Source: Planctomycetota bacterium (GTDB lineage Bacteria > Planctomycetota > Phycisphaerae > UBA1845 > UTPLA1). From it: a stretch of 43,954 nt of DNA. Made by a program: the position numbers and the translations under genes. This document shows positions 8,319-16,955 of the stretch, one piece after another (within the stretch, counting starts at the first letter, position 1; every line of letters starts with the position of its first letter). Below the pieces are notes generated by a model, which worked only from the letters and a program-made list of their open reading frames with translations, did no database searches and had not been told where the DNA came from. The DNA lies in NCBI GenBank assembly GCA_003576905.1, contig QEVG01000038.1:1-43954 (forward strand). Reading direction: 5' to 3'.

Positions 8319-9794
8319 ATGTCCAGCGTCATTGGTTCCCCACGCATTGCCTACGAGACGGATGCGCTTCTCTCCGGCCGGCGCGCGCGCAGCCAGGGCC
8401 ATCAACATTGGACCAGCCCCTATGCCGCGAAGCGAATCCACCTGATCGGCATTGGAGGCTCGGGCATGTGCGGCCTCGCCGGCGTCCTCCTTCGCTGCGG
8501 GGCCATCGTCAGCGGTTCCGACCGAGCGGCCTTCAAGGCCCAGTCCCGGCTGGAGGAGCTTGGCGCGACGATCTTCCTCGGCCAGGCCCCGATCAACATT
8601 CCCTCCGATTGCAACCTGGTCGTTGCCTCCGCCGCCGTCAAATCGGACAATCCCGAATACGCCGAGGCGGCTCGGCGCGGGCTTCCGCTCATGACCTACG
8701 CCCAGATGCTTGGCGAGGTCATGAAGCTCCGCACCGGCATCGCCGTCAGCGGCACCCACGGAAAGAGCACGACGACCGCCCTGACCGCGTTTATTCTCCG
8801 CCATGCCAAGAGCGACCCGACTTTCGTCGTCGGCGCGGAGGTAGGACAGCTCGACGGCTCATCCGGCGTCGGCGACGGTCCGCATTTCGTGGTCGAGGCC
8901 TGCGAGTACGACCGCTCCTTCCTGAACCTTGCGCCCAAGTTCGCCGCAATCCTGAATATCGAAGAAGACCACCTCGACTATTTCTCCGGCATTGACGACA
9001 TCGCCGGCGCATTTGCCGACTTCGCCGGGCTTGTGCCCTCGGACGGAGTCATCATCGCAAATGGCGAGGACGCCGTCGTGGCAAAGGCCGTCCGCAGCTG
9101 CCGCGCTCCGGTCGAAACCTTCGGCGTCATGCCCGGCGTCTATTGGCGCGCTGCCAACATCGAGGAAACCCAGGGCTGTTATCGCTTCGACATCATGCGC
9201 GGCGGCGAGTTCTTCCTGCGCGCCTCGATGGACAACCTCCCCGGCCGGCACCAGGTCACCAACGCGACCGTGGCGACCGCCCTGGCCGCACATGCCGGCG
9301 TATCGGCCGAGCAGATCGCCGCGGCACTGCCGCGATTCAGCGGAGCCGACCGAAGGCTCACCCGCCGCGGAGAAGTCGGCGGCATCCTCCTGCTCGATGA
9401 CTATGGCCATCACCCGACCGAGATCCAGGTCACGCTCCGTGCCGTCCGCGAGCACTATGCCGCGCGAAAACTCTGGGTCGTTTTCCAGCCCCATCAGCAT
9501 TCACGCACGCGCTTCCTGCTCAACGACTTCGCCCGCAGTTTCGGCCTGGCCGATCATCTGCTCGTGCCGGATATCTACTTCGTCCGCGACACCGCCGCCG
9601 ACAAGGCCATGGTCTCCAGCAGCCACCTTGTCGAGCGCGTCCGGGCAAACGGCGGTGACGCGCTGTACCTGCCGCGCCACGAGGACATCGTCGAGCACGT
9701 GGTGGCCCATGCCCGTTCCGGAGACATCGTTCTCACCATGGGCGCGGGCGACGTCTGGAAGATCGCCGACGAGTTGACGCGCCGGTTGGCATGA
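8319..9794 (+). CDS. murC: UDP-N-acetylmuramate--L-alanine ligase
   Basis: 491 residues; ATG at 8319 with GGAGGTG 8 bases upstream. Cytoplasmic ATP-dependent ligase that adds L-Ala to UDP-MurNAc in peptidoglycan precursor synthesis. Visible signatures are: the Rossmann-like UDP-binding start LIGIGGSGMCGLAGVL, the ATP-binding P-loop SGTHGKSTTTAL, the conserved ILNIEEDHLDYF, and the C-terminal DDYGHHPTEI and VVFQPHQHSRTR. These are diagnostic for MurC rather than MurD/E/F. The length is slightly over the usual range because of a 30-residue N-terminal extension before the first strand. It is first in a cluster with murB, ddl and an ftsQ-like gene, the order found in many dcw clusters. Confidence 0.96.
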   Translation: MSSVIGSPRIAYETDALLSGRRARSQGHQHWTSPYAAKRIHLIGIGGSGMCGLAGVLLRCGAIVSGSDRAAFKAQSRLEELGATIFLGQAPINIPSDCNLVVASAAVKSDNPEYAEAARRGLPLMTYAQMLGEVMKLRTGIAVSGTHGKSTTTALTAFILRHAKSDPTFVVGAEVGQLDGSSGVGDGPHFVVEACEYDRSFLNLAPKFAAILNIEEDHLDYFSGIDDIAGAFADFAGLVPSDGVIIANGEDAVVAKAVRSCRAPVETFGVMPGVYWRAANIEETQGCYRFDIMRGGEFFLRASMDNLPGRHQVTNATVATALAAHAGVSAEQIAAALPRFSGADRRLTRRGEVGGILLLDDYGHHPTEIQVTLRAVREHYAARKLWVVFQPHQHSRTRFLLNDFARSFGLADHLLVPDIYFVRDTAADKAMVSSSHLVERVRANGGDALYLPRHEDIVEHVVAHARSGDIVLTMGAGDVWKIADELTRRLA

Positions 9795-9836
9795 AGAGAA
9801 GGATTCAGTCTGCGGATTTCGATCCGAGGGTGTCTT

Positions 9837-10847
9837 GTGTTCGATGATCTGCCGGAGAGCATCTGTCGGCGAAACGCCCCGCTCGCCCCGTTGACCTGGT
9901 TCAAGCTCGGCGGCGCGGCGGAATACCTGATCACTCCGCGCGATGAAAACGAACTCGCCACCATCCTCCGCCGCTGCCGCGAGTCGGGCACGCCCGTGCG
10001 CTACCTCGGCCTTGGCGCAAACGTCATCGTCGCCGACGAAGGCGTCTCCGGCGTTGTCCTGCGCCTCGATGCCCCCGCCTTCACTTCCGTCTCCGTGGAT
10101 GGCCCGCGCGTCAGTGCCGGCGCCGGCGTCGACATGACCCGCCTCGTCCTCAGGACCGTCCGCCAGGGACTTGCCGGGCTTGAAAATCTCGCCGGCATTC
10201 CCGGCACCGTCGGCGGCGGAATCACCATGAACTGCGGCGGCCGCTACGGCGAGATCGGAACCGCCGTCGAGAGCGTCCGCGTGATTGGTTCGGACGGCCG
10301 TGCGTACATCCGAGATCACGACGACCTCTGCTTTTCCTACCGCCACAGCGCCCTCGGGGCAGATTGCGTGGTCGGTGCCGTCTTCTGCCTCGATCCGACC
10401 GATCCCGCCGCCCTCGAACGCCGCTTCCGCGAGATTCTCCTCTACAAACAGAACACCCAGCCGCCCCTCGGCGCGCACAGCGTGGGTTGCATCTTCCGCA
10501 ATCCCGACGGCCGCTCCGCCGGTCAGATCATCGATCAGGCCGGCCTCAAGGGCGTTCGCCTCGGCAGCGCCTATGTCTCCGACCGCCATGCCAACTTCGT
10601 CCTCGCCGACGAGGGCGGCAAGGCATCGGACGTTATCAAGCTCATTCGACTGATCACCGAAAGGGTGGAGGATGCCACCGGGACCCGGCTTGAGCCGGAG
10701 GTGAAAATCTGGTCGGACCATGCCGACGCCTATGACCCCGCCAGTGCGGCCCCCGAGCGAAGGGATCACCGCCGCGCCCGGCCCGTGCAGGGCGGCGCCG
10801 ACGCTCGGCCTCCGATCGCTTTTTGCCCATCCATGGAAGGAGACTGA
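9837..10847 (+). CDS. murB: UDP-N-acetylenolpyruvoylglucosamine reductase
   Basis: 336 residues from a GTG at 9837, 42 bp after murC. FAD-dependent enzyme reducing enolpyruvyl-UDP-GlcNAc to UDP-MurNAc with NADPH. The FAD-binding domain shows TWFKLGGAAEYLITP, GLGANVIVADEGVSG and GLENLAGIPGTVGGG. The substrate domain shows FSYRHSALG, HSVGCIFRNPDGRSAG and HANFVLADEGG. At residue 218 a Cys sits where the proton-donating Ser of the E. coli enzyme would be (GCIFRNP against GSFFKNP). The C-terminal 45 residues are a poorly conserved tail. Its 3' end abuts the ddl start (3-base gap), so translation may be coupled. Confidence 0.95.
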   Translation: MFDDLPESICRRNAPLAPLTWFKLGGAAEYLITPRDENELATILRRCRESGTPVRYLGLGANVIVADEGVSGVVLRLDAPAFTSVSVDGPRVSAGAGVDMTRLVLRTVRQGLAGLENLAGIPGTVGGGITMNCGGRYGEIGTAVESVRVIGSDGRAYIRDHDDLCFSYRHSALGADCVVGAVFCLDPTDPAALERRFREILLYKQNTQPPLGAHSVGCIFRNPDGRSAGQIIDQAGLKGVRLGSAYVSDRHANFVLADEGGKASDVIKLIRLITERVEDATGTRLEPEVKIWSDHADAYDPASAAPERRDHRRARPVQGGADARPPIAFCPSMEGD

Positions 10848-10849
10848 AC

Positions 10850-11827
10850 GTGACCCTCACCAGGACCCGCTTTGACGCCAGCCGCATCAACCGTGCGGCC
10901 GCCAACCAGAAGCTCGCAATTACCGTTCTGGCCGGTGGTCCGAGCGGCGAACGGGACGTCAGTCTCGTAAGCGGCAAGACCGTCGCCGCGGCCCTCGAGT
11001 CCCTGGGTCACAACGTCTATCTCGAGGACATCAGCCCGGAGAGCCTCGGCGCCCTCGCCCGAAACGTGGATTGCGTGTTCGTCGCGCTGCACGGAACCTT
11101 CGGCGAAGACGGCCAGGTGCAGGAGATTCTCGAACGCCGCGGCATCGCCTATTGCGGCTCCGGCCCCGATGCCTGCGCCCTCGCGATGAACAAATATCTC
11201 TCCAAGAAAAAATTCGAAGAGCTGAAGCTCCCCACGCCGCGCTATTCCGTCGCCACGGCCGCCACGCTTTGCGAGTCCGTCGCCTGCTGGAGCATGCCCG
11301 TCTTCGTCAAGCCCGTAAAAGAAGGCAGCAGCCTGAACTGCCACCTCGTCCGCGACGCCGCCGGGTTCCGGTCCGCCGTCGAATCCGTCATCGCCGCGTA
11401 CGGTGACGCCATGATCGAAGACTACGTCCCCGGCCGTGAAATCACCATCGGAGTCCTCGGCGATCAGGCCCTGCCGCCCATCGAAATCCGTACGCGCCGC
11501 GACTTCTACGACTACCAGGCCAAATATGTCGATGATGATACGGAGTACTTGTTCGACATCGACCTGCCCGAAGACCTCCTCGCCCACATGGAGCGGATGA
11601 GTCTCGAGGCCCACAAGGGGATGGGGTGTCGCGATTTCTCGCGCGTCGACTGGCGCGTCGATACCTCGCGCATGCAGCCCTACATCCTCGAGGTCAACGT
11701 CATACCGGGCTTCACCAGTCATTCGCTGCTGCCCAAGGCCGCGGCGCGGGCGGGTGCGGCCCTGCCGCAGATGTGCCAGTACATCATCGACTCGGCCATC
11801 AAGCGGCGCTTCTCGAAAGGCGTCTGA
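10850..11827 (+). CDS. ddl: D-alanine--D-alanine ligase
   Basis: 325 residues from a GTG at 10850 with AAGGAG seven bases upstream. A TTG at 10823 inside murB is open but lacks a ribosome-binding site. ATP-grasp enzyme making the D-Ala-D-Ala dipeptide of peptidoglycan. N-terminal domain: VLAGGPSGERDVSLVSG, with the Glu that orients the first D-Ala. Then VALHGTFGEDGQVQ and MNKYLSKKKFEELKLPTP. The ATP-grasp core has FVKPVKEGSSLN, and the metal site is in ILEVNVIPGFTSHSLLPK. It sits between murB and the ftsQ-like gene with 28 bp to the latter, as in classical dcw clusters. Confidence 0.96.
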   Translation: MTLTRTRFDASRINRAAANQKLAITVLAGGPSGERDVSLVSGKTVAAALESLGHNVYLEDISPESLGALARNVDCVFVALHGTFGEDGQVQEILERRGIAYCGSGPDACALAMNKYLSKKKFEELKLPTPRYSVATAATLCESVACWSMPVFVKPVKEGSSLNCHLVRDAAGFRSAVESVIAAYGDAMIEDYVPGREITIGVLGDQALPPIEIRTRRDFYDYQAKYVDDDTEYLFDIDLPEDLLAHMERMSLEAHKGMGCRDFSRVDWRVDTSRMQPYILEVNVIPGFTSHSLLPKAAARAGAALPQMCQYIIDSAIKRRFSKGV

Positions 11828-11855
11828 AAAGCCGCCCGATTCCAGGCTCGGAGAC

Positions 11856-12833
11856 ATGCCGCTCGTGGCAAGGACGCGAAAGAGCGACAAGAACTCGGAC
11901 AATGCCCTCGCCGCCGCACTGGCGGGGGGGATAGCCCGTGTCCGCGCCTTCGTCTCGGGGTGGCCGGCCTCGCGGTGGCTCGCGCTCGCCGCGGGCGTCC
12001 TTGTTCCCGCCCTCATGTACGTCGGCTTCGGCCGGATGGAGAACTACGTCCACGGCCTGCCGCGCTACGACCGGGCGCTCCTGCTCAAGTGGGAAGATCT
12101 TCCCGCGTGGCTCCGCGTGCCGGACAACCGCCACGTCCTCGACAGCCTCGCCCGCCAGGTCAATCTCCGGTCCACCGACCGCCTCCTCGACGCATCTCTG
12201 GCGGCGCGGCTCGGCTCGGCCCTGGCCGATCCCCGGGTCGGCTGGGTCAGGACCGTCGAGCGCGTCCGCGTCGAGCCGTCCGGCGAGGTCTCGATCAAGT
12301 GCCGCTTCCGCACTCCGGTGGCATGGGTACGGCACCGCCATTACGGCTACCTCGTCGATGACGAAGGCGTTCGCCTGCCCGGCTGCTACGACATCGCCGA
12401 CTGCCGTGGCGGGTCGCTTCTCATGATCGAGGGCGTCGCCGCCGCGCCGCCCGAGGTGGGCGAGCCGTGGGACGGCGCAGATCTCGCCTCGGCGCTCAAG
12501 CTCTCCGCCATGCTCTCCGACCGGCCCTTCCGCCATCAGATTTCCAGCATCCTCGTTGACAATTACCGCGGCCGACGCGACATGTCCCGCCCCCACATCG
12601 AGCTCGTCACCGAGCAGGGCGACAGCCGCATCTGGTGGGGCCGCCCGCCGGGCGAAGAGTTCGGCACCGAGATCTCCGCTCAGCAGAAGGTTACCCTCAT
12701 GGAGGCCATGTACCGCCAGATGGGCCGCATCGACGCCCACCGCAAATACGTCGACGTCATGACCTGGCCCGACCGGGTCGCAATGCCCGCTGTCATGCAG
12801 GCCCCCGCCCAGAGCCGCCTCCTCCGCGGTTAG
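11856..12833 (+). CDS. ftsQ: FtsQ/DivIB-like cell division protein
   Basis: 325 residues from the ATG at 11856. Basic cytoplasmic N-terminus, one membrane anchor (WLALAAGVLVPALMYVGFG, about residues 43-62), then a periplasmic domain. The part around WVRTVERVRVEPSGEVSIKC followed by RTPVAWVRHRHYGYLVDDEG matches the POTRA/FtsQ rhythm, where a strand pair leads to a P-V-A-W motif and a YLVDDEG turn. FtsQ links FtsA/FtsZ-side proteins to FtsL/FtsB and septal peptidoglycan synthesis. The protein is divergent, so the name rests on topology, this motif and its place directly after ddl. The gene normally followed by ftsA and ftsZ is followed here by an unrelated propeller gene. Confidence 0.75.
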   Translation: MPLVARTRKSDKNSDNALAAALAGGIARVRAFVSGWPASRWLALAAGVLVPALMYVGFGRMENYVHGLPRYDRALLLKWEDLPAWLRVPDNRHVLDSLARQVNLRSTDRLLDASLAARLGSALADPRVGWVRTVERVRVEPSGEVSIKCRFRTPVAWVRHRHYGYLVDDEGVRLPGCYDIADCRGGSLLMIEGVAAAPPEVGEPWDGADLASALKLSAMLSDRPFRHQISSILVDNYRGRRDMSRPHIELVTEQGDSRIWWGRPPGEEFGTEISAQQKVTLMEAMYRQMGRIDAHRKYVDVMTWPDRVAMPAVMQAPAQSRLLRG

Positions 12834-12889
12834 TTGCAGCCTCCGTCCTCGCCATGCCTTCATCATCCAATCCGTTTATCCGTTGAATC

Positions 12890-12919
12890 GGGACCCCGCG
12901 TTGGACGCTCCCCTTTTTT
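12890..12919 (+). terminator. Probable rho-independent terminator after the mur cluster
   Basis: GGGA (12890-12893) pairs with TCCC (12909-12912) and GCG (12898-12900) with CGC (12906-12908). A CCCC bulge lies between them and the loop is TTGGA. A run of six T residues (12914-12919) follows. The stem is short and interrupted, so it is a weak call, but it lies 57 bp past the ftsQ-like stop, where the cluster should end. Confidence 0.45.
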
Positions 12920-12994
12920 GATGCTCCCGGCGCCCGGTCTTCGCATTCTCGATGCGGCCTCCTCACACGGACACAGTTTGCAGGGAGCAGATCC

Positions 12995-14881
12995 ATGAAC
13001 GGAAACGGCTATCGCGCACTTCTCGTGCTGTCTTTCGGCTTCTGCGTCATGGGCGGCAACTGCGCCCCGCCGGGCGTCGATCCGCTGGCGCCCCAGAGTT
13101 GGCAGCAACTCCACAGCGGTTCCAAAAACAGCAGTTTCAATTCCGCTCATTCCGTCCCTGCCTCCCTCGCAAATCTGAAATGGAGCGTCTTCACGGGCGT
13201 TGCCCCGCTCGCCTCGCCTGTCACGCACCCCAACGGAAACATCTACATCGCCACGCCGTTCTCCGAACTCGTCGGCGTCACGCCAGGCGGCCAGATCGCC
13301 CTGCGCAGGTCCTTCGCCACCGGCGAGATTTTCATGACCTCGCCCGCCATCGATCGCTTCGGAGACATCTATCTGATTGCCTATCGAATCGAGCAGGGCT
13401 CAAGTGGCAACGCCGTCTCCTGCCGCCTCCTCCGCATCGCCCCGAACGGCAACATCCTCCGGGAGGCGCCGATCCCGGTCACCATGTCTTCCCCCAAGAT
13501 TGCGAATGACATGATCTTCATCACGTCCCGGACGGAGCTGATCGTGCTCAATCGGGACCTTGCGGAGATCACGCGGGCGTTTGCCGGCGGCGGCGGCGAC
13601 ATCTGCGGCTCGACTGGCTTCTACTTCCTCGACCGACTGCTTACCTGTATTCCCGGAGACTTCCTCTGCTATTTTGTCCTCGAGCCCGGTCAGCAACCCC
13701 GCGAACCCTCACCCGCCATCACCACCGATGCGAACCTTACGAACCCCGACGAACCCCTGATCGTCGTTTGCAACTACCCCGGCCTCGTCTGCTTCAAGCT
13801 CGTCGGCAATACGCTCCAGCGTCAGTGGGCCTTCGAACTCGACACCGACGTCTGCGACGACAACAACCCTTCCTTCACCTCTCCCGCCATTGTCCTCGGC
13901 GGCGTCGTCCTCGTCGGCTACAACTCCGACAACCTCGTCGCCTTTGACATTCTCACCGGCGAACACATCTGGTCCGTTGCGAACTCCGGCATCATCGGCG
14001 CGCCCTCCGCCGGACTGGGCGATGCCTACGCCGCCACGCTGGGCCAGTTGCTGCGCGTCCGTGGAAACGGCACCATCGCGCGAAGCGAATCAATCGGAAA
14101 CGGCGGATTCTCCGCTCCCGCCGTCACCCTCGACCATGTTTTCGTCGCCAACCCCTCCGGCCTCTTCACCTTCTCCCTCACCCTCGATCCGATCAGTCAT
14201 GTGCCGATCGAGATGAGCAGGCATTCAGACCCCGTCGTCGATGCCTCGGGCACCGTGTACGTCCTGAGCGACGATGGGTTCCTCCAGGCCTTTGGCGGCT
14301 CGCCGGTCGCGGCATTCCAGTTGCCTTCGAAGCACGCATGGACCGCGCCACAGAACGCCTGGTCGATCTCCTACCGGGCCGATCAGCCGCTCGACTTCTC
14401 ATTCGCCGGTGTGTTCACCGGCGCAGGCGGTGTTCATTCCGACCGGGACGGAAAAATCGGCGCCTTCTCCGTACCCGGCGGAGTCAATGCATCGTGCCGG
14501 ACGACGCGCCCGCTCACCCTGGGCCGGCATGACCTGGTCGCATACGCCGACGACACCGGCGGGACGAATCACACCGCCCGGATCACCGTGAACGTCGTCA
14601 ACCATCCCCCGGCGGCTCAGATCGTCTCCCCGGTTGCGACCGACAGCCTCTCCGCCGGCAGCCTGACGACCCTTGCCGCCGAGGTCGCCGATGTCGACGA
14701 GGCCGCGTTCCCTGATTCCCGAATTCGCTGGCATTCCAGCCTCACCGGCGATCTGGGCGTCGGCAGAACGTTGCAGGTCGCTCTCGCCGAGGGCATCCAC
14801 GCGCTGACGTGCACCGTCACCGATGAAATGGGGGCGCAGTCCGCCGCTTCGATTCAGGTGTCCGTCGCGTCCACAAATTGA
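12995..14881 (+). CDS. Secreted PQQ-like propeller protein with C-terminal Ig-like domain
   Basis: 628 residues; GGGAG about 10 bases before the ATG. The N-terminus ALLVLSFGFCVMGGNCAPPG is an export signal, possibly a lipoprotein signal although Asn before the Cys is unusual. Residues 40-440 form a propeller built from loosely conserved PQQ-like blades (GVTPGGQIALRRSFATG, VAFDILTGEHIWSVANSG, VYVLSDDGFLQAFGG). Residues 450-545 contain a first beta-sandwich (GVFTGAGGVHSDRDGKIG). Residues 548-628 form an Ig/PKD-like module beginning HPPAAQIVSPVATDSLSAG and ending ALTCTVTDEMGAQS. Likely a cell-surface or periplasmic binding protein. It stands directly where ftsA/ftsZ would be expected, but shares no feature with them. 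Confidence 0.8.
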   Translation: MNGNGYRALLVLSFGFCVMGGNCAPPGVDPLAPQSWQQLHSGSKNSSFNSAHSVPASLANLKWSVFTGVAPLASPVTHPNGNIYIATPFSELVGVTPGGQIALRRSFATGEIFMTSPAIDRFGDIYLIAYRIEQGSSGNAVSCRLLRIAPNGNILREAPIPVTMSSPKIANDMIFITSRTELIVLNRDLAEITRAFAGGGGDICGSTGFYFLDRLLTCIPGDFLCYFVLEPGQQPREPSPAITTDANLTNPDEPLIVVCNYPGLVCFKLVGNTLQRQWAFELDTDVCDDNNPSFTSPAIVLGGVVLVGYNSDNLVAFDILTGEHIWSVANSGIIGAPSAGLGDAYAATLGQLLRVRGNGTIARSESIGNGGFSAPAVTLDHVFVANPSGLFTFSLTLDPISHVPIEMSRHSDPVVDASGTVYVLSDDGFLQAFGGSPVAAFQLPSKHAWTAPQNAWSISYRADQPLDFSFAGVFTGAGGVHSDRDGKIGAFSVPGGVNASCRTTRPLTLGRHDLVAYADDTGGTNHTARITVNVVNHPPAAQIVSPVATDSLSAGSLTTLAAEVADVDEAAFPDSRIRWHSSLTGDLGVGRTLQVALAEGIHALTCTVTDEMGAQSAASIQVSVASTN

Positions 14882-15241
14882 CGTCGCGTCGCCGACGGGT
14901 AACGCGCCGGCATACCGCCGGATTCCGCGCGGACAGTGAGCCATGAGATTATGCGAACGCGGGAAGCAGCCCGGCTCCCGCTTCGGCGCGGTGCGTGCTT
15001 CCACTCCCGCCGTTGTCCGACATGAGAATGCCGGCCTCTTCCCCTCGGCCGATGGCCGCCCATTTCCGCCTCGCGGCGCGCCGCCACCGCTGGCGGATGG
15101 GCCGTTTTCGAGCTATTCTTATTATCCGGCGGAACGATGCCCGCGCCGGGGCCTGCCCCGCGTATCGCGGACCGGGCCCCGCTGAAAATCTTCCGGACCG
15201 CCGCCGCCAATACCCTTGCGTGCCGCCTTCGTGCGCGGCCG
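14882..15241. other. Intergenic region, no gene seen
   Basis: 360 bp between the secreted propeller gene and the polytopic membrane protein gene. The open frames here have the arginine/proline-rich composition of GC-rich non-coding DNA. The only AT-rich patch (GAGCTATTCTTATTATC, about 15110-15125) could hold the promoter of the downstream gene. Confidence 0.45.
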
Positions 15242-16108
15242 ATGGGAATGCACATGGACCCAGCCGCCGATCCCAAATCCTGGCTGACGACCCTTCAGGA
15301 TCTGCTCCACTATTACGTGCCGCCCCTGGAGCCTTCCGCCCCCTTTGTCGTCGGTTGTCTCGCGGCGATTGCCGCCGGCCTCTTTCTCGTCTTTCGAAGT
15401 GCCCGCTCCGAGCGGATGGTCGTCTGCTGCTTCGCCTTCCTCCTCGGCGGGTGGATCGGCTGGAAAGCCTCGGAACTCATCGGAACCCCCGGCCCGATCT
15501 CCATGGCCGTCGTCGGCGTCATACTCACCGTCATCAGCTACCGCACCTATCGCATCTGGCTCGCGGGCGGATCGGTCGTCGTTCTCTTTCTCGCCGCCGT
15601 CGTGTTTCAACTCGGCCGCGGAGACCTTTCGCGCTATCTCCCCACCCTCGATCAGGCAAACGAACGCATCAAGGGCGGGATGATCACCGCCCTCCCCGGC
15701 CCCGACGAGCAGATGCGCAGCTTGCACGAACAGGCGTCGGTGCAGTACGAAAAGTTCAAGGAAAAGGTCTCGACCGAGCTGAAGGCCCTCGGCCCGGTCG
15801 GCTGGATCATCCCCTTCGCGGCCGCGCTGATCGGCGCCGCCCTGGCCTTCTGGGCGCTCCGCGTCTTTTCCGTCGTGTGGATGGGGCTGTTCGGAGCGCT
15901 GATCGCCGTCTTGGCGGCCGAGGCGCTCCTCTGTGCCCAGTGGCCGGACCTGCGCCCCCGGCTCTTTCAGGAGCCGCTCGTCTCCATGGGAATCATCGCC
16001 GGGCTCTGGCTGGTCGGGCTGGTCCTTCAGGCCAAGGAAGCCCGGCTCCCCCGGCGAAACGTCAAGTCCGCGCCCGGCGAAAATAAAACGAACCCGCAGC
16101 CGGCGTGA
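15242..16108 (+). CDS. Polytopic membrane protein (DUF4203/TMEM198-like)
   Basis: 288 residues from MGMHMDPAADPKSW; ATGs at 15242, 15248 and 15254 are all possible. About seven hydrophobic helices: three from FVVGCLAAIAAGLFLVF on with short loops, a 60-residue hydrophilic segment (GRGDLSRYLPTLDQANER onward), then a second hydrophobic half (GWIIPFAAALIGAALAFW, then FSVVWMGLFGALIAVLAAE). The glycine-rich helices and the two-part layout resemble DUF4203/TMEM198 proteins, for which no biochemical role is settled. The tail is basic. There is no clear operon partner; an inverted repeat follows about 100 bp downstream. Confidence 0.75.
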   Translation: MGMHMDPAADPKSWLTTLQDLLHYYVPPLEPSAPFVVGCLAAIAAGLFLVFRSARSERMVVCCFAFLLGGWIGWKASELIGTPGPISMAVVGVILTVISYRTYRIWLAGGSVVVLFLAAVVFQLGRGDLSRYLPTLDQANERIKGGMITALPGPDEQMRSLHEQASVQYEKFKEKVSTELKALGPVGWIIPFAAALIGAALAFWALRVFSVVWMGLFGALIAVLAAEALLCAQWPDLRPRLFQEPLVSMGIIAGLWLVGLVLQAKEARLPRRNVKSAPGENKTNPQPA

Positions 16109-16207
16109 CGCCCTCGTCCCGATCTACCCGAGTGCAAACAAATAGATCGTTCCAGCGGACGGCCACGGCGGCCGGGGTTCTGGGGGGTGGAAGCTTTGTA
16201 AAAAGCC

Positions 16208-16244
16208 GGGCGGAAAGGTGCTGGCCCTGGCACCCTTCCGACCC
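16208..16244 (+). terminator. Imperfect inverted repeat, possible terminator
   Basis: GGGCGGAAAGGTGC (16208-16221) pairs with GCACCCTTCCGACCC (16230-16244), with one mismatch and one bulged A around an 8-base loop. It lies 100 bp past the stop of the polytopic membrane protein gene. Only a loose pyrimidine stretch (ATTTCTACTC) follows, not a T-run, so termination is possible but not certain. Confidence 0.35.
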
Positions 16245-16346
16245 GTACGCATTTCTACTCTAACTTTAGCCCGAGGCGACTATTTCGTTTTCGTTCGGCT
16301 CGTGCCTCCTACAGGTATGAACACCTTTTCGCGCCCGGACCGGGGA

Positions 16347-16368
16347 CGAAAAATCGACGGATTTTTCG
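16347..16368. repeat. 9-bp perfect inverted repeat
   Basis: CGAAAAATC (16347-16355) and GATTTTTCG (16360-16368) around the tetraloop GACG. It lies in the gene-free region and stands out as AT-rich in a GC-rich stretch. It could be an operator-like palindrome or a small-RNA hairpin; no function is shown. Confidence 0.5.
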
Positions 16369-16955
16369 CGCGTCTCTAACCAGCCCGGCCTCAAGCACTT
16401 ACGCCGCCGTGCCCCGCGCTCGTCCGGGCCGCCGGGCTCAGCCGCGAGCGGCCGGCCCGCTTCCGGGCGGCTTTCGCACGCTCCGCGCTCTTGCCCCCGC
16501 ACGGGCACGACGGCAGGGCGGCCCGTCGCGGGCCGGCGCGCCCGGGCGCCGCCGCCCCGCGCCGAGTGACACAAGTTTGGCACTCACGCCTCCGCCGCCG
16601 GCCGCGCCGAAGATTTTTCCGAAAATTCCCGTGACTCGCTTCCGCGCGCGTCGCTCGTGTCGACGGAGGCACGCTCTCGGGCCCGCGCACGCCGTCAACC
16701 TCGTCGCCGCCGGCCCGGTCGCGCCTTCGCGTCCGGATCGTCCGTTCACCACGCGCGCTCCGGCCGACCCGCATCGGTTCATCACGCGTCCGCGTCCCCG
16801 GCGCTCGTCGCGCCGCACGGACGGGGTGCAGGGGTAACGGCGAGCCTTCGGACTCCCACGCGGAAGACCGCGAACGAAACGGCCATGCCCGGCCGGACGG
16901 GGATTCCGCGCGCGGAGCGTTCCGGGGCCGCCACGGCACGAAAGCGAGGCCTCGC

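Larger units (their letters stand above)
16109..16955. other. 847-bp gene-free, extremely GC-rich region
   Basis: No gene can be supported. Two long overlapping antisense frames (16391-16996 minus, 16409-16837 plus) are arginine/alanine/proline-rich and typical of GC-rich non-coding DNA. The first 260 bases hold two inverted repeats, listed separately. From about 16385 to 16860 the sequence is dominated by CG-rich words with many short self-complementary pieces. The last 30 bases before the next ATG (GGCCGCCACGG...CGAGGCCTCGC) are conserved upstream of the paralogous gene at 18031. Confidence 0.5.

Noticed and set aside
9501-10769. 422-residue minus-strand frame across murC and murB
   Set aside because: Antisense of well-conserved mur genes; low-complexity glycine/alanine/aspartate sequence, no homology.
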